Assembly: GCA_018716795.1 (NCBI GenBank)
Contig: DVJK01000097.1
Span: 1 to 5,546, forward strand
Reading direction: 5' to 3'
Length of the DNA stretch: 5,546 nt
From: Candidatus Scatomorpha merdipullorum
Lineage (GTDB): Bacteria; Bacillota; Clostridia; Oscillospirales; Oscillospiraceae
Below, in pieces: positions 1 through 5,130 of this stretch (position 1 is the first letter of the stretch; the number at the start of each line of letters is the position of its first letter). The notes below the pieces were generated by a model. It made no database searches, had not been told where the DNA came from, and saw only the letters and a program-made list of their open reading frames with translations. The position numbers and the translations under genes were made by a program.

Positions 1-1528
1 CGCGGCGGCGGCCGCGGTTGACCTCGGTAATCTTCAGGCGGACGTTCGTCTTAACGAGGCCGGTCATCGGGGTGTCCTTGGGCAGGCCGCTCTGGCTCGC
101 GGGCACGAAGACGCGCACGCCGCCGACGTTGACGACCACGCCGCCCTTGTTCTCCTCGGTGACAAAGCCCTCGACGATTTCGCCGTCGGCCTGGGCCTGC
201 TCGATGACCTGCCAGCTCTTGGCAGCGTCAAGACGCTTCTTGCTCAGCTGGGCGGTGCCCTCGACGTCGTTCACGCGCACGACAATGGCCTCGACCGTGT
301 CGCCGACCTTGACGGCCTCTTCGACGGGAATCGCGCCGTCGTTCGTGAACTCGCCGGTGGGGATGAAAGCGGAATACTTCGTGCCGAGGTCGACGCTGAC
401 CTCAGTGGGCGTGATAGCCACGACCGTGCCGGATACCCTGTCGCCATTATATATAGTCTTAAGAGAATCCTCGAGCAGCTCGTCAAAGCTCTTCTCCGCT
501 GCGGGAGCCTCTTCGGCTGCCGCTTCCTCAACAGGCTCGGCCTGCGCGCTCTCCTCGACGGCCTCAGCCGGCTCGGCAGCGCTTTCTGCTGCTTCCACGA
601 CGGGCTCGGCCGCAACGGGCTCAGCCGTCTCGACTGCGGTCTCGGCCGCGGTCTCTTCCGCAGGGTTCTCTTGAATCAGGATCTCGTCGCTCATCTTATC
701 CAGTACCTCCTTGATTATCCACGCAGGCGCGCTCGCTCCCGCGGTCACGCCGACGGTATCAGCGCCGCTGAGGACACTCAGGTCCAGCTCACCGGCGTTT
801 TCAATGAATTGAGTCGCGGGGCAGCGCTCGGCGCAAAGCTCCGCAAGGTGCAGGCTGTTCGCGCTTTTTCTGCCTCCGATGACCACCATGGCGTCGCAGC
901 GGGAGGCCAGCTCAATGGCCTCGCTTTGCCTCGTGGACGTAGCAAAACATATTGTATCAAATATTTCCGCATTTGTACACCATTTTTTTATCAAAATATC
1001 ACATTCTTTTAGCCGGGCCTCCGTCTGGGTGGTCTGGACCACGAATGTGAGCGCTTCTGAGCGCAAATTCGGCCTCTCAGAGAGCAGTTTTTCCAATTCC
1101 TGTGCGTTTTCGACGACCAAGGCGCCCTCGCAGCGGCCGCAGATGGCGCGCACCTCGGGGTGCTCCGCCCGGCCGAGGACGACAACCTGCCTCCCGGCGG
1201 CCCCTGCCTCGGCGACGATGCGGTGAATCCGCGCGACATTCGGGCAGGTTGCGTCGCTTATCTCCGCGCCGCTCCGGCGCAGGGCCTCCTCCTCGGCAAG
1301 GGATATCCCGTGCGAGCGGATGAGGACGCGCTCGCACGGTCGGGCCTCCTCCGGGGAATTTATGACGCGCAGGCCGCGCGCTTCAAGCTCGCCCACGACC
1401 TCGTCGTTGTGTATAAGCGGGCCGAAGCTCGCCGCCGGGCCGGACTCAAGCAGCTCGCCGGCCATCTTGACGCTGCGCGAGACGCCGAAGCAGAAGCCCG
1501 CGCTCTTTGCGAGTATAAGCTCCCTCAC
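1..1528 (-). CDS. ispH/rpsA: IspH-S1 fusion: 4-hydroxy-3-methylbut-2-enyl diphosphate reductase joined to 30S ribosomal protein S1 (3' end outside window)
   Basis: One open frame of 509 codons runs from a GTG at 1528 to the left edge with no stop. Residues 1-278 are IspH, the last MEP-pathway enzyme, which reduces HMBPP to IPP and DMAPP using a [4Fe-4S] cluster. Visible are the three cluster cysteines C13 (AGFCFGV), C95 (DATCPNV) and C194 (DTICFAT), substrate histidines H40, H73 and H123, the proton-relay glutamate E125 in HPEV, the QTT motif at 165-167, S222-x-N224 and S266. Residues about 287-346 are an acidic Ala/Glu/Pro linker. S1 (OB-fold, RNA-binding) repeats follow: repeat 1 at about 359-433, ending in LSKKR, and repeat 2 from about 449, cut by the edge. 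The GTG start is preceded by GGGAGG at 10 nt and overlaps the plsC stop by 4 bp. Clostridial IspH-S1 fusions are a known annotated architecture. The number of S1 repeats cannot be seen here. Confidence 0.95.
   Translation of the reverse strand, partial: MRELILAKSAGFCFGVSRSVKMAGELLESGPAASFGPLIHNDEVVGELEARGLRVINSPEEARPCERVLIRSHGISLAEEEALRRSGAEISDATCPNVARIHRIVAEAGAAGRQVVVLGRAEHPEVRAICGRCEGALVVENAQELEKLLSERPNLRSEALTFVVQTTQTEARLKECDILIKKWCTNAEIFDTICFATSTRQSEAIELASRCDAMVVIGGRKSANSLHLAELCAERCPATQFIENAGELDLSVLSGADTVGVTAGASAPAWIIKEVLDKMSDEILIQENPAEETAAETAVETAEPVAAEPVVEAAESAAEPAEAVEESAQAEPVEEAAAEEAPAAEKSFDELLEDSLKTIYNGDRVSGTVVAITPTEVSVDLGTKYSAFIPTGEFTNDGAIPVEEAVKVGDTVEAIVVRVNDVEGTAQLSKKRLDAAKSWQVIEQAQADGEIVEGFVTEENKGGVVVNVGGVRVFVPASQSGLPKDTPMTGLVKTNVRLKITEVNRGRRR
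491..670 (-). other. Acidic Ala/Glu/Pro-rich interdomain linker of the IspH-S1 fusion
   Basis: This stretch encodes residues about 287-346 of the fusion. It is almost entirely Ala, Glu, Pro and Val, with a few Thr and Ser and a single Lys at the end, and it has no aromatic residues. It separates the compact IspH fold from the first S1 repeat and is predicted by composition to be disordered and strongly negative. Codons vary between units, so it is under protein-level composition constraint rather than being a perfect DNA repeat. Inference: it is a flexible tether letting a soluble enzyme and the ribosome-binding module fold independently. Confidence 0.8.
620..655 (-). repeat. Short imperfect 12-bp tandem repeat (three units) in the linker
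   Basis: On the minus strand, three consecutive 12-bp units begin with GAGAC: 655-644, 643-632 and 631-620. They encode ETAA, ETAV and ETAE. The first two units differ at two bases; the third is more diverged. This suggests that the linker grew partly by short slippage duplications. It is far too short and degenerate to call a minisatellite. Confidence 0.5.
692..710 (-). promoter_or_regulatory. Internal Shine-Dalgarno plus ATG at the IspH/S1 junction
   Basis: Within the fused frame the minus strand reads AAGGAGGT, an eight-base match to the anti-SD of 16S rRNA (about 712-705), followed 10 nt later by an in-frame ATG at 694-692. That ATG is codon 279, immediately after the last IspH helix (IIKEVLDK) and before the S1 linker (MSDEIL). 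It would yield a free S1 protein if used. The valine codon GTA completing the SD is one of only two GTA codons I found in the 509 codons visible. The KEV residues are normal for the IspH C-terminus, so coincidence is possible. Spacing is slightly long. Confidence 0.45.
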
Positions 1529-2157
1529 GCGCTCTCGCCCTCCCTGAGCTCCATTATCCGCTCCATGACGCCGTCGGCCAGGGCCTCATACTCCTCGTGA
1601 TTGTGCCCCTCGACCATGTACGGCTCGCCCACGACGACCTCGAGGCCGCGGAAGACGCGCTTTTCCCTCGGGATGTACACCGGCACAATCGGGGCCTTGA
1701 GCTTGGAGGCTATGCGCACCGCGCCGGTCTTGGCGTCGACCGAGCCGTCGGAGTGCGTGCGGGTGCCCTCCGGGAAGATGAAGACCTGCTCGCCGCGCTT
1801 GAGATATCGCATCATCGAGCGCATCGCGCCTATGTCCGCCGTGCCGCGGTTCACGAAGCAGACGCCGCAGACCTCGAGCACCTTGCCTATGACCGGCACG
1901 CCCCTCAGCTCCAGCTTGGCCACGAAGTGGATAAAGCGCTTGCCGAAGGCCGCGGCGGCTATGACCGGGTCGAGCAGGTGCGTGTGATTCGCACAGAACA
2001 CCGCGGGCCCCTCGGGGAGGTTTTCCTTCCCCTTGCAGCGCACGGGTATGAAGAGCTTCAGCAGCGGGACGATAATAGAGTACACCAGCCCGAAGCGGCG
2101 CCGCTCCTTCTCCGACTGGGCGGCGGCGGATTTCACTTCCGTATTCTCAGCCTTCAA
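1525..2157 (-). CDS. plsC: 1-acyl-sn-glycerol-3-phosphate acyltransferase (PlsC/LPLAT family)
   Basis: The 210-residue protein transfers an acyl chain to lysophosphatidic acid to make phosphatidic acid at the cytoplasmic membrane. The LPLAT blocks are in order: NHTHLLDP with the catalytic H58-x4-D63, the VNRG block at 102-105, FPEGTR at 128-133 (glycerol-phosphate binding) and APIVPVYI at 155-162. A hydrophobic segment at about 22-39 is a likely monotopic membrane anchor, preceded by a charged Glu/Lys/Arg stretch. The length is typical of clostridial PlsC. The start is TTG at 2157, with AGGGG 9 nt upstream; no ATG or better-placed start exists nearby. The gene overlaps the cmk end by 11 bp and the ispH start by 4 bp. 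Acyl donor preference (acyl-ACP or acyl-CoA) cannot be told from the sequence. Confidence 0.93.
   Translation of the reverse strand: MKAENTEVKSAAAQSEKERRRFGLVYSIIVPLLKLFIPVRCKGKENLPEGPAVFCANHTHLLDPVIAAAAFGKRFIHFVAKLELRGVPVIGKVLEVCGVCFVNRGTADIGAMRSMMRYLKRGEQVFIFPEGTRTHSDGSVDAKTGAVRIASKLKAPIVPVYIPREKRVFRGLEVVVGEPYMVEGHNHEEYEALADGVMERIMELREGESA
1539..1544 (-). promoter_or_regulatory. Ribosome binding site deciding the GTG start of ispH/rpsA
   Basis: GGGAGG on the minus strand lies inside the last codons of plsC, 10 nt before the GTG at 1528. It supports the GTG as the start, giving the normal short IspH N-terminus before the first cluster cysteine at residue 13. The GTGA overlap with the plsC stop suggests termination-reinitiation coupling. 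Confidence 0.7.
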
Positions 2158-2839
2158 GCGGCTTCACCCCTAACTTCTCGGATATGAGCGAGCAGACGGC
2201 CTCGATGCTCTCGTCGAGGCTCAGGCTGCTTGTGTCGACCGTGACGGCGCCCTCGGCCACGGTGAGCGGCGCGGCGGCGCGCTTGGAGTCCTGCCTGTCG
2301 CGCCTGGACATCTCCGAGAGTATCCAGCCGAAGCTTGCGCTGATGCCCCTGGACTCCAGCTCGGCGCGGCGGCGCTCGGCGCGGCACTCGGCGCTCGCCG
2401 TCAGGAAAATCTTCAAATCCGCGTCCGGCAGGACGACGGAGCCGATATCCCGCCCGTCCATTATGACGCTGTGCTTCCTCGCCATGGCGCGCTGCATGTC
2501 CAGCAGGCAGGCCCTGACCTCCGGCATGGCCGAGACGTCGGAGGCGCGGCTGGATATCTCGGGCGTGCGTATGGCCTCCGAGACGTCCTCGCCGTTTAAA
2601 AAGCTTCTCTGCACGCCGTCCTCGCCGTAGCCGAGGCTTATATCCAGCTTGGGCAGCAGGGCCGTCACAGCATCCCTGTCGCCTTTTTTCACGCCGGCGC
2701 GCTCCGCCGCCAGGCCGACCGTGCGGTAGATTGCGCCCGTATCCACGTACAGGAAGCCGAAGCGCTTCGCCGCCGCGCGGGCTATCGTGCTCTTGCCCGC
2801 GCCCGAGGGCCCGTCGATTGCGACCGAATAGAGTTTCAT
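2147..2839 (-). CDS. cmk: Cytidylate kinase (CMP/dCMP kinase)
   Basis: The 230-residue cytosolic enzyme phosphorylates CMP and dCMP with ATP to give CDP and dCDP, supplying CTP and dCTP pools. The P-loop GPSGAGKST is at 10-18. DTGAIYR at 33-39 is the NMP-binding region (most homologues have DTGAMYR). DGRDIGSVVLPDADLK at 128-143 is the family signature with the CMP-contacting R130-D131. The LID region carries SRRDRQDSKRAAAPL at about 178-192. The length is normal for bacterial Cmk. The start is ATG at 2839 with GGGAGGAG 8 nt upstream. A TTG eight codons further up overlaps that SD and is rejected. It follows the flavoprotein after 90 bp and overlaps plsC by 11 bp. The cmk-plsC-ispH-rpsA order is familiar from Clostridia. 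Confidence 0.97.
   Translation of the reverse strand: MKLYSVAIDGPSGAGKSTIARAAAKRFGFLYVDTGAIYRTVGLAAERAGVKKGDRDAVTALLPKLDISLGYGEDGVQRSFLNGEDVSEAIRTPEISSRASDVSAMPEVRACLLDMQRAMARKHSVIMDGRDIGSVVLPDADLKIFLTASAECRAERRRAELESRGISASFGWILSEMSRRDRQDSKRAAAPLTVAEGAVTVDTSSLSLDESIEAVCSLISEKLGVKPLEG
2167..2171 (-). promoter_or_regulatory. Ribosome binding site supporting the TTG start of plsC
   Basis: AGGGG on the minus strand sits within the last codons of cmk, 9 nt before TTG at 2157. The next possible start, GTG at codon 8, has no SD at a suitable distance, so TTG is preferred. The arrangement implies that ribosomes finishing cmk may restart on plsC. Confidence 0.55.
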
Positions 2840-2847
2840 TTGAGCGT

Positions 2848-2855
2848 CTCCTCCC
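2848..2855 (-). promoter_or_regulatory. Ribosome binding site of cmk
   Basis: GGGAGGAG on the minus strand is 8 nt before the ATG at 2839. It decides the start: the upstream in-frame TTG at 2863 would place this SD inside the coding region and add eight residues not typical of Cmk. Confidence 0.8.
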
Positions 2856-2861
2856 GCCTCC

Positions 2862-2892
2862 AAAGCCCCTGCGGAACGAAGGCCGCGGCTTT
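2862..2892 (-). other. Inverted repeat (hairpin) in the flavoprotein-cmk spacer
   Basis: AAAGCC (2862-2867) pairs with GGCTTT (2887-2892) and, inside a 3-nt bulge, GCGG (2871-2874) pairs with CCGC (2883-2886), leaving an 8-nt loop. On the minus-strand transcript it lies just ahead of the cmk SD and is followed by TTTGGAGG rather than a U-run, so it is not a convincing intrinsic terminator. It could modulate readthrough or cmk translation, or be chance in GC-rich DNA. Confidence 0.35.
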
Positions 2893-2894
2893 TT

Positions 2895-2912
2895 GGGCGT
2901 TATTTTTATAAT
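2895..2912 (-). promoter_or_regulatory. AT-rich patch, weak candidate -10 for cmk
   Basis: The only AT-rich stretch in the 90-bp spacer contains a TATAAA-like hexamer on the minus strand (about 2907-2902). No -35 resembling TTGACA lies 16-18 nt upstream. Together with the strong cmk SD it allows a secondary promoter, but support is weak. Confidence 0.2.
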
Positions 2913-2929
2913 TTCGTGCCCCTTGCGCC

Positions 2930-4159
2930 TCAGTCCGCCCGCCTCAGCGAGTTGGCCGCGGCCCGGGCAGTCGACCAGGCGGTCTGAAGATTGTACCCGC
3001 CCGTGTATGCGTCAAGGTCAAGCACCTCGCCGGCGAAATAGAGCCCCGGCACGAGCTTGGATTCCATCGTGCGCGGGTCGACCTCGCGCGTGTCGACGCC
3101 GCCGGCGGTGACGATGGCCTCCGCCACGGGCCGCGGGCCGGATATGCGCACCGGGAAGTCCTTAAAGAGCCGCAGCAGCTCCGCGCGCTGCCGCTTCGTC
3201 ACGGAATTGGCCCGCTCCTCGGGCGGGATGCCGCTCAGGCGCACGAGGACGGGTATCATCGCCCGCCCGGCGAGGCCGCCGAGGCAGTTGCGGAATTCGC
3301 GGTTCTTCTGCTGTTCGAAATCGCGCAGTATCCGCGCGTCGAGCTTCTTTTCGTCGAGGCCCGGCTTGAGGTCGATTGAAAGGCGGTACTCCGCCTTCCC
3401 GAACCGCCTCATATGCGCGCTGGCGGAGAGCACCAGCGGCCCGGAGACGCCGAAGTGCGTGAAAAGCATCTCCCCGAGCTCCTTATATATGAGCTTCCCG
3501 TCCTCAAAGGCCGAGAGCGTGACATTCCGGAGCGAAAAGCCCTGCATCTCGCGGCAGTAATCGTCCGGCGACTCGAGCGGGACAAGGCTCGGCCGCGTGG
3601 GAGTTATCGTGTGCCCGAGCGCGGCGGCCAGCTTATAGCCGTCGCCCGTCGAGCCGGTGCCGGGATAGCTCAGCCCGCCGGTGCAGATGACCACGCCGCC
3701 GCAGGCTATGCTCCCGCTCTCGGTTTTCACGGCGCGGACGCCCTCCGGCCCGGCCTCGATGCCCAGCGCGCGGCTTCGCAGGACCTTCACGCCGAGCCTG
3801 CGGCACTCGCGCGCGAGCGCGTCGGCGATGTCGTCCGCCCTGTCGCTGACCGGGAAGACGCGCCTGCCCCGCTCGGTCTTGAGCGGGACGCCGAGCTCCT
3901 CGAAGAAGGCCATGGCGTCCTGACAGCTGAAGCGGTGTATCGCGCCCCGGAGGAACCGGCCTCCGCCGGGCACGGCCTCAATAAACTCGCGGGGCGAGCA
4001 GTCGTTGGTCACGTTGCAGCGGCCCTTGCCGGTTATGCGCAGCTTGCGGCCCAGCTCGCGGTTGGGCTCGAGCAGGACGACGTCCAGGCCGCGCCGCGCC
4101 GCCCAGACGGCGCACATGCAGCCGGCGGCCCCGCCGCCTATTATAACCGCGTCAGTCAT
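2930..4159 (-). CDS. HI0933/YhiN/BaiN-like FAD-dependent oxidoreductase
   Basis: The 409-residue protein is a flavoprotein of the HI0933-like family (annotated variously as NAD(P)/FAD-dependent oxidoreductase or aminoacetone-oxidase-type). The Rossmann FAD motif is GGGAAG at 8-13, with E31 ending strand 2. The family signature GRKLRITGKGRCNVTN is at 37-52. A CTGG segment followed by SYPGTGSTGDGY at 159-175, MLFTHFGVSGP at 231-241, and the C-terminal FAD loop GLYFAGEVLDLDAYTGGYN at 372-390 followed by LQTAW are all present. It is full length. The start is ATG at 4159, placing the Rossmann motif at the N-terminus; it has no strong SD and overlaps the regulator's end by 8 bp, suggesting translational coupling. 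Residues encoded further upstream in this frame are antisense-like and rejected. One member (BaiN) has been linked to bile acid dehydroxylation, but the true substrate of this copy is unknown. Confidence 0.93.
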   Translation of the reverse strand: MTDAVIIGGGAAGCMCAVWAARRGLDVVLLEPNRELGRKLRITGKGRCNVTNDCSPREFIEAVPGGGRFLRGAIHRFSCQDAMAFFEELGVPLKTERGRRVFPVSDRADDIADALARECRRLGVKVLRSRALGIEAGPEGVRAVKTESGSIACGGVVICTGGLSYPGTGSTGDGYKLAAALGHTITPTRPSLVPLESPDDYCREMQGFSLRNVTLSAFEDGKLIYKELGEMLFTHFGVSGPLVLSASAHMRRFGKAEYRLSIDLKPGLDEKKLDARILRDFEQQKNREFRNCLGGLAGRAMIPVLVRLSGIPPEERANSVTKRQRAELLRLFKDFPVRISGPRPVAEAIVTAGGVDTREVDPRTMESKLVPGLYFAGEVLDLDAYTGGYNLQTAWSTARAAANSLRRAD

Positions 4160-5015
4160 CGGAGCTCTCAAAGACCTTGTACTCCCTCCAGACCTGCTCG
4201 AGCTTGTTGAAGGTCTCGCTGAGCGCGCCGCGGCTGCGCGCACCGACGGCGATTATGAGCGCGTTCACAAGGCTCATGGGCGCGACGAGGGAGTCGACAA
4301 AGCTGACCATCTCGCTCTTGGCGTAGAGGCAGATGTCCGCGAGGCCGAAAAAGGGAGAATTCTCCCCGTCCGTGAGCCCGACGGCGTAGGCCCCGTGGCT
4401 CTTGGCGAAGCTCATCACCTTGCCCGGGTGCGAGGAATAGCGCGGGAAGGTGAAGCCTATAAAGAGGTCGCCCTCGCCTATCCTGAGCATCTGCTCATAG
4501 ACGCCGGAGGCGCTGTTGTCGTCAATGACGTGGACGCCGGCGCGCAGCAGGCTGAGGTAATACGAGAGGAAATCCGCCAGCGAGCGCGAGGTGCGGGAGG
4601 CAAATATGTATATCTCCCTGGCCGCGATGATGGAGTCCACAACCTGCTCGAAGCTGTGCCGGTCTATCTCCTCGAGCGTGGCCTGAAGCTTTTCGATGTC
4701 GTCGCTCAGGACGCTTTTGAGGATGTTCCCGTCGTCGAGCATGTCGCGCGAGGCCTCTATGCGCTGCACGCTAGTGAGGCGCGAGCGTATCATCTCCTGA
4801 AGCGCCTTGCGCATGCCGGGATAGCCGTCGAAGCCCAGCTCCGCGGCGAAGCGAACGACCGTCGATTCGCTCACGCCCACGGTCTTGCCGAGACGGCCCG
4901 CGGTCATGAAGGCGGCCTTGTCATAATTTTCCATAATATACTTGGCAATCAGCCTCTGCCCCTTGGAGAAGCCGGAGTTTTCCCGGGAAATAAGCGTCAA
5001 AATGTCCTTATCCAT
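4152..5015 (-). CDS. MurR/RpiR-family transcriptional regulator (HTH + SIS)
   Basis: The 287-residue protein has an N-terminal RpiR helix-turn-helix (about 1-77; the recognition region AGRLGKTVGVSESTVVRFAA lies at 39-58, then ELGFDGYPGMRKAL) and a C-terminal SIS domain (about 120-255), the fold that normally senses phosphosugars. In the SIS domain the usual SxSGxT phosphate loop is replaced by GFTFPRYSS at 187-195, a variant seen in an RpiR subgroup, so the ligand cannot be named. The start is ATG at 5015, with GGGGG 7 nt upstream; a TTG two codons earlier is too close to that SD. The gene begins a transcription unit with its own promoter and overlaps the flavoprotein by 8 bp. Likely a repressor or activator of its own unit; targets are not visible. 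Confidence 0.93.
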   Translation of the reverse strand: MDKDILTLISRENSGFSKGQRLIAKYIMENYDKAAFMTAGRLGKTVGVSESTVVRFAAELGFDGYPGMRKALQEMIRSRLTSVQRIEASRDMLDDGNILKSVLSDDIEKLQATLEEIDRHSFEQVVDSIIAAREIYIFASRTSRSLADFLSYYLSLLRAGVHVIDDNSASGVYEQMLRIGEGDLFIGFTFPRYSSHPGKVMSFAKSHGAYAVGLTDGENSPFFGLADICLYAKSEMVSFVDSLVAPMSLVNALIIAVGARSRGALSETFNKLEQVWREYKVFESSDD

Positions 5016-5022
5016 GTCCAAG

Positions 5023-5027
5023 CCCCC
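5023..5027 (-). promoter_or_regulatory. Weak ribosome binding site of the RpiR regulator
   Basis: GGGGG on the minus strand lies 7 nt before the ATG at 5015. It favours that ATG over the TTG at 5021, which would leave almost no spacing. It is a poorer SD than that of cmk, so low-level expression is plausible for a regulator. Confidence 0.5.
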
Positions 5028-5038
5028 ATATATATGAA

Positions 5039-5052
5039 GCCGCGGGCGCGGC
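5039..5052. promoter_or_regulatory. Perfect GC palindrome in the rpiR 5' leader
   Basis: GCCGCG (5039-5044) and CGCGGC (5047-5052) form a perfect 6-bp inverted repeat around a 2-bp centre. It lies between the predicted transcription start (near 5064) and the rpiR SD. It could be an operator for RpiR autoregulation or a small leader hairpin; in GC-rich DNA chance is possible. A 2-nt loop is sterically poor for a full hairpin, which slightly favours a DNA-level site. Confidence 0.35.
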
Positions 5053-5070
5053 GAAACGGTAATTAAAAGT

Positions 5071-5099
5071 ATTCTACACAGTTTTTTCGGATATTACAA
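5071..5099 (-). promoter_or_regulatory. Sigma-70-type promoter for the rpiR-flavoprotein unit
   Basis: On the minus strand, TTGTAA (5099-5094, 4/6 match to TTGACA) and TAGAAT (5076-5071, 5/6 match to TATAAT) are separated by exactly 17 bp, in an AT-rich island unlike the surrounding GC-rich DNA. Transcription would begin near 5064, giving a leader of about 49 nt before the ATG at 5015. This is the best promoter candidate in the window and may drive the whole cluster down to ispH/rpsA. Confidence 0.65.
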
Positions 5100-5102
5100 G
5101 TG

Positions 5103-5130
5103 GAAGAATGTGAACAGTTGAACTTTCTTC
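5103..5130. repeat. Short repeats upstream of the rpiR promoter
   Basis: GAAGAA (5103-5108) and TTCTTC (5125-5130) are a 6-bp inverted repeat with a 16-bp interior. The interior holds a direct repeat of TGAAC (5111-5115 and 5119-5123, period 8) and the palindrome AGTTGAACT (5116-5124). The block starts just after the rluB stop and ends a few bases before the -35, a sensible place for an activator or repressor site. It has no U-run, so it is not a good rluB terminator. Confidence 0.3.

Noticed and set aside
18..674. 218-codon Ser/Ala-rich plus-strand frame opposite the S1 part
   Set aside because: The Ser/Ala run is just the antisense of the Glu/Ala linker codons; the minus-strand S1 and linker reading is far stronger.
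983..989. A7 tract as evidence that ispH is a frameshifted pseudogene
   Set aside because: The frame reads through the tract correctly and the downstream motifs DTICFAT, SxN and AGASAP are all in the same frame.
1077..1337. Arg-rich minus-strand frame inside ispH
   Set aside because: It is an alternate frame of ispH. The correct frame carries all IspH motifs and is open throughout.
1597..2187. 196-codon plus-strand frame opposite plsC
   Set aside because: Antisense of plsC with no recognisable domain; all PlsC catalytic blocks are on the minus strand.
2862..2892. Intrinsic terminator after the flavoprotein gene
   Set aside because: On the minus-strand transcript the stem is bulged and followed by UUUGGAGG, not a U-run. 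A five-T run exists only in the plus orientation, where no gene ends.
3413..4210. 265-codon plus-strand open frame opposite the flavoprotein
   Set aside because: Its composition mirrors the complementary codons of the flavoprotein, whose family motifs are clear; no SD or recognisable motif supports it.
4160..4243. 28-residue N-terminal extension of the flavoprotein
   Set aside because: Arg/Ser-rich, lies wholly inside rpiR coding sequence, and would displace the Rossmann motif from its normal N-terminal position.
4005..5066. 353-codon plus-strand open frame opposite rpiR and the flavoprotein start
   Set aside because: It is antisense to two well-supported genes, has the low-information Ala/Arg/Glu composition of GC-driven shadow frames, and matches no family I recognise.
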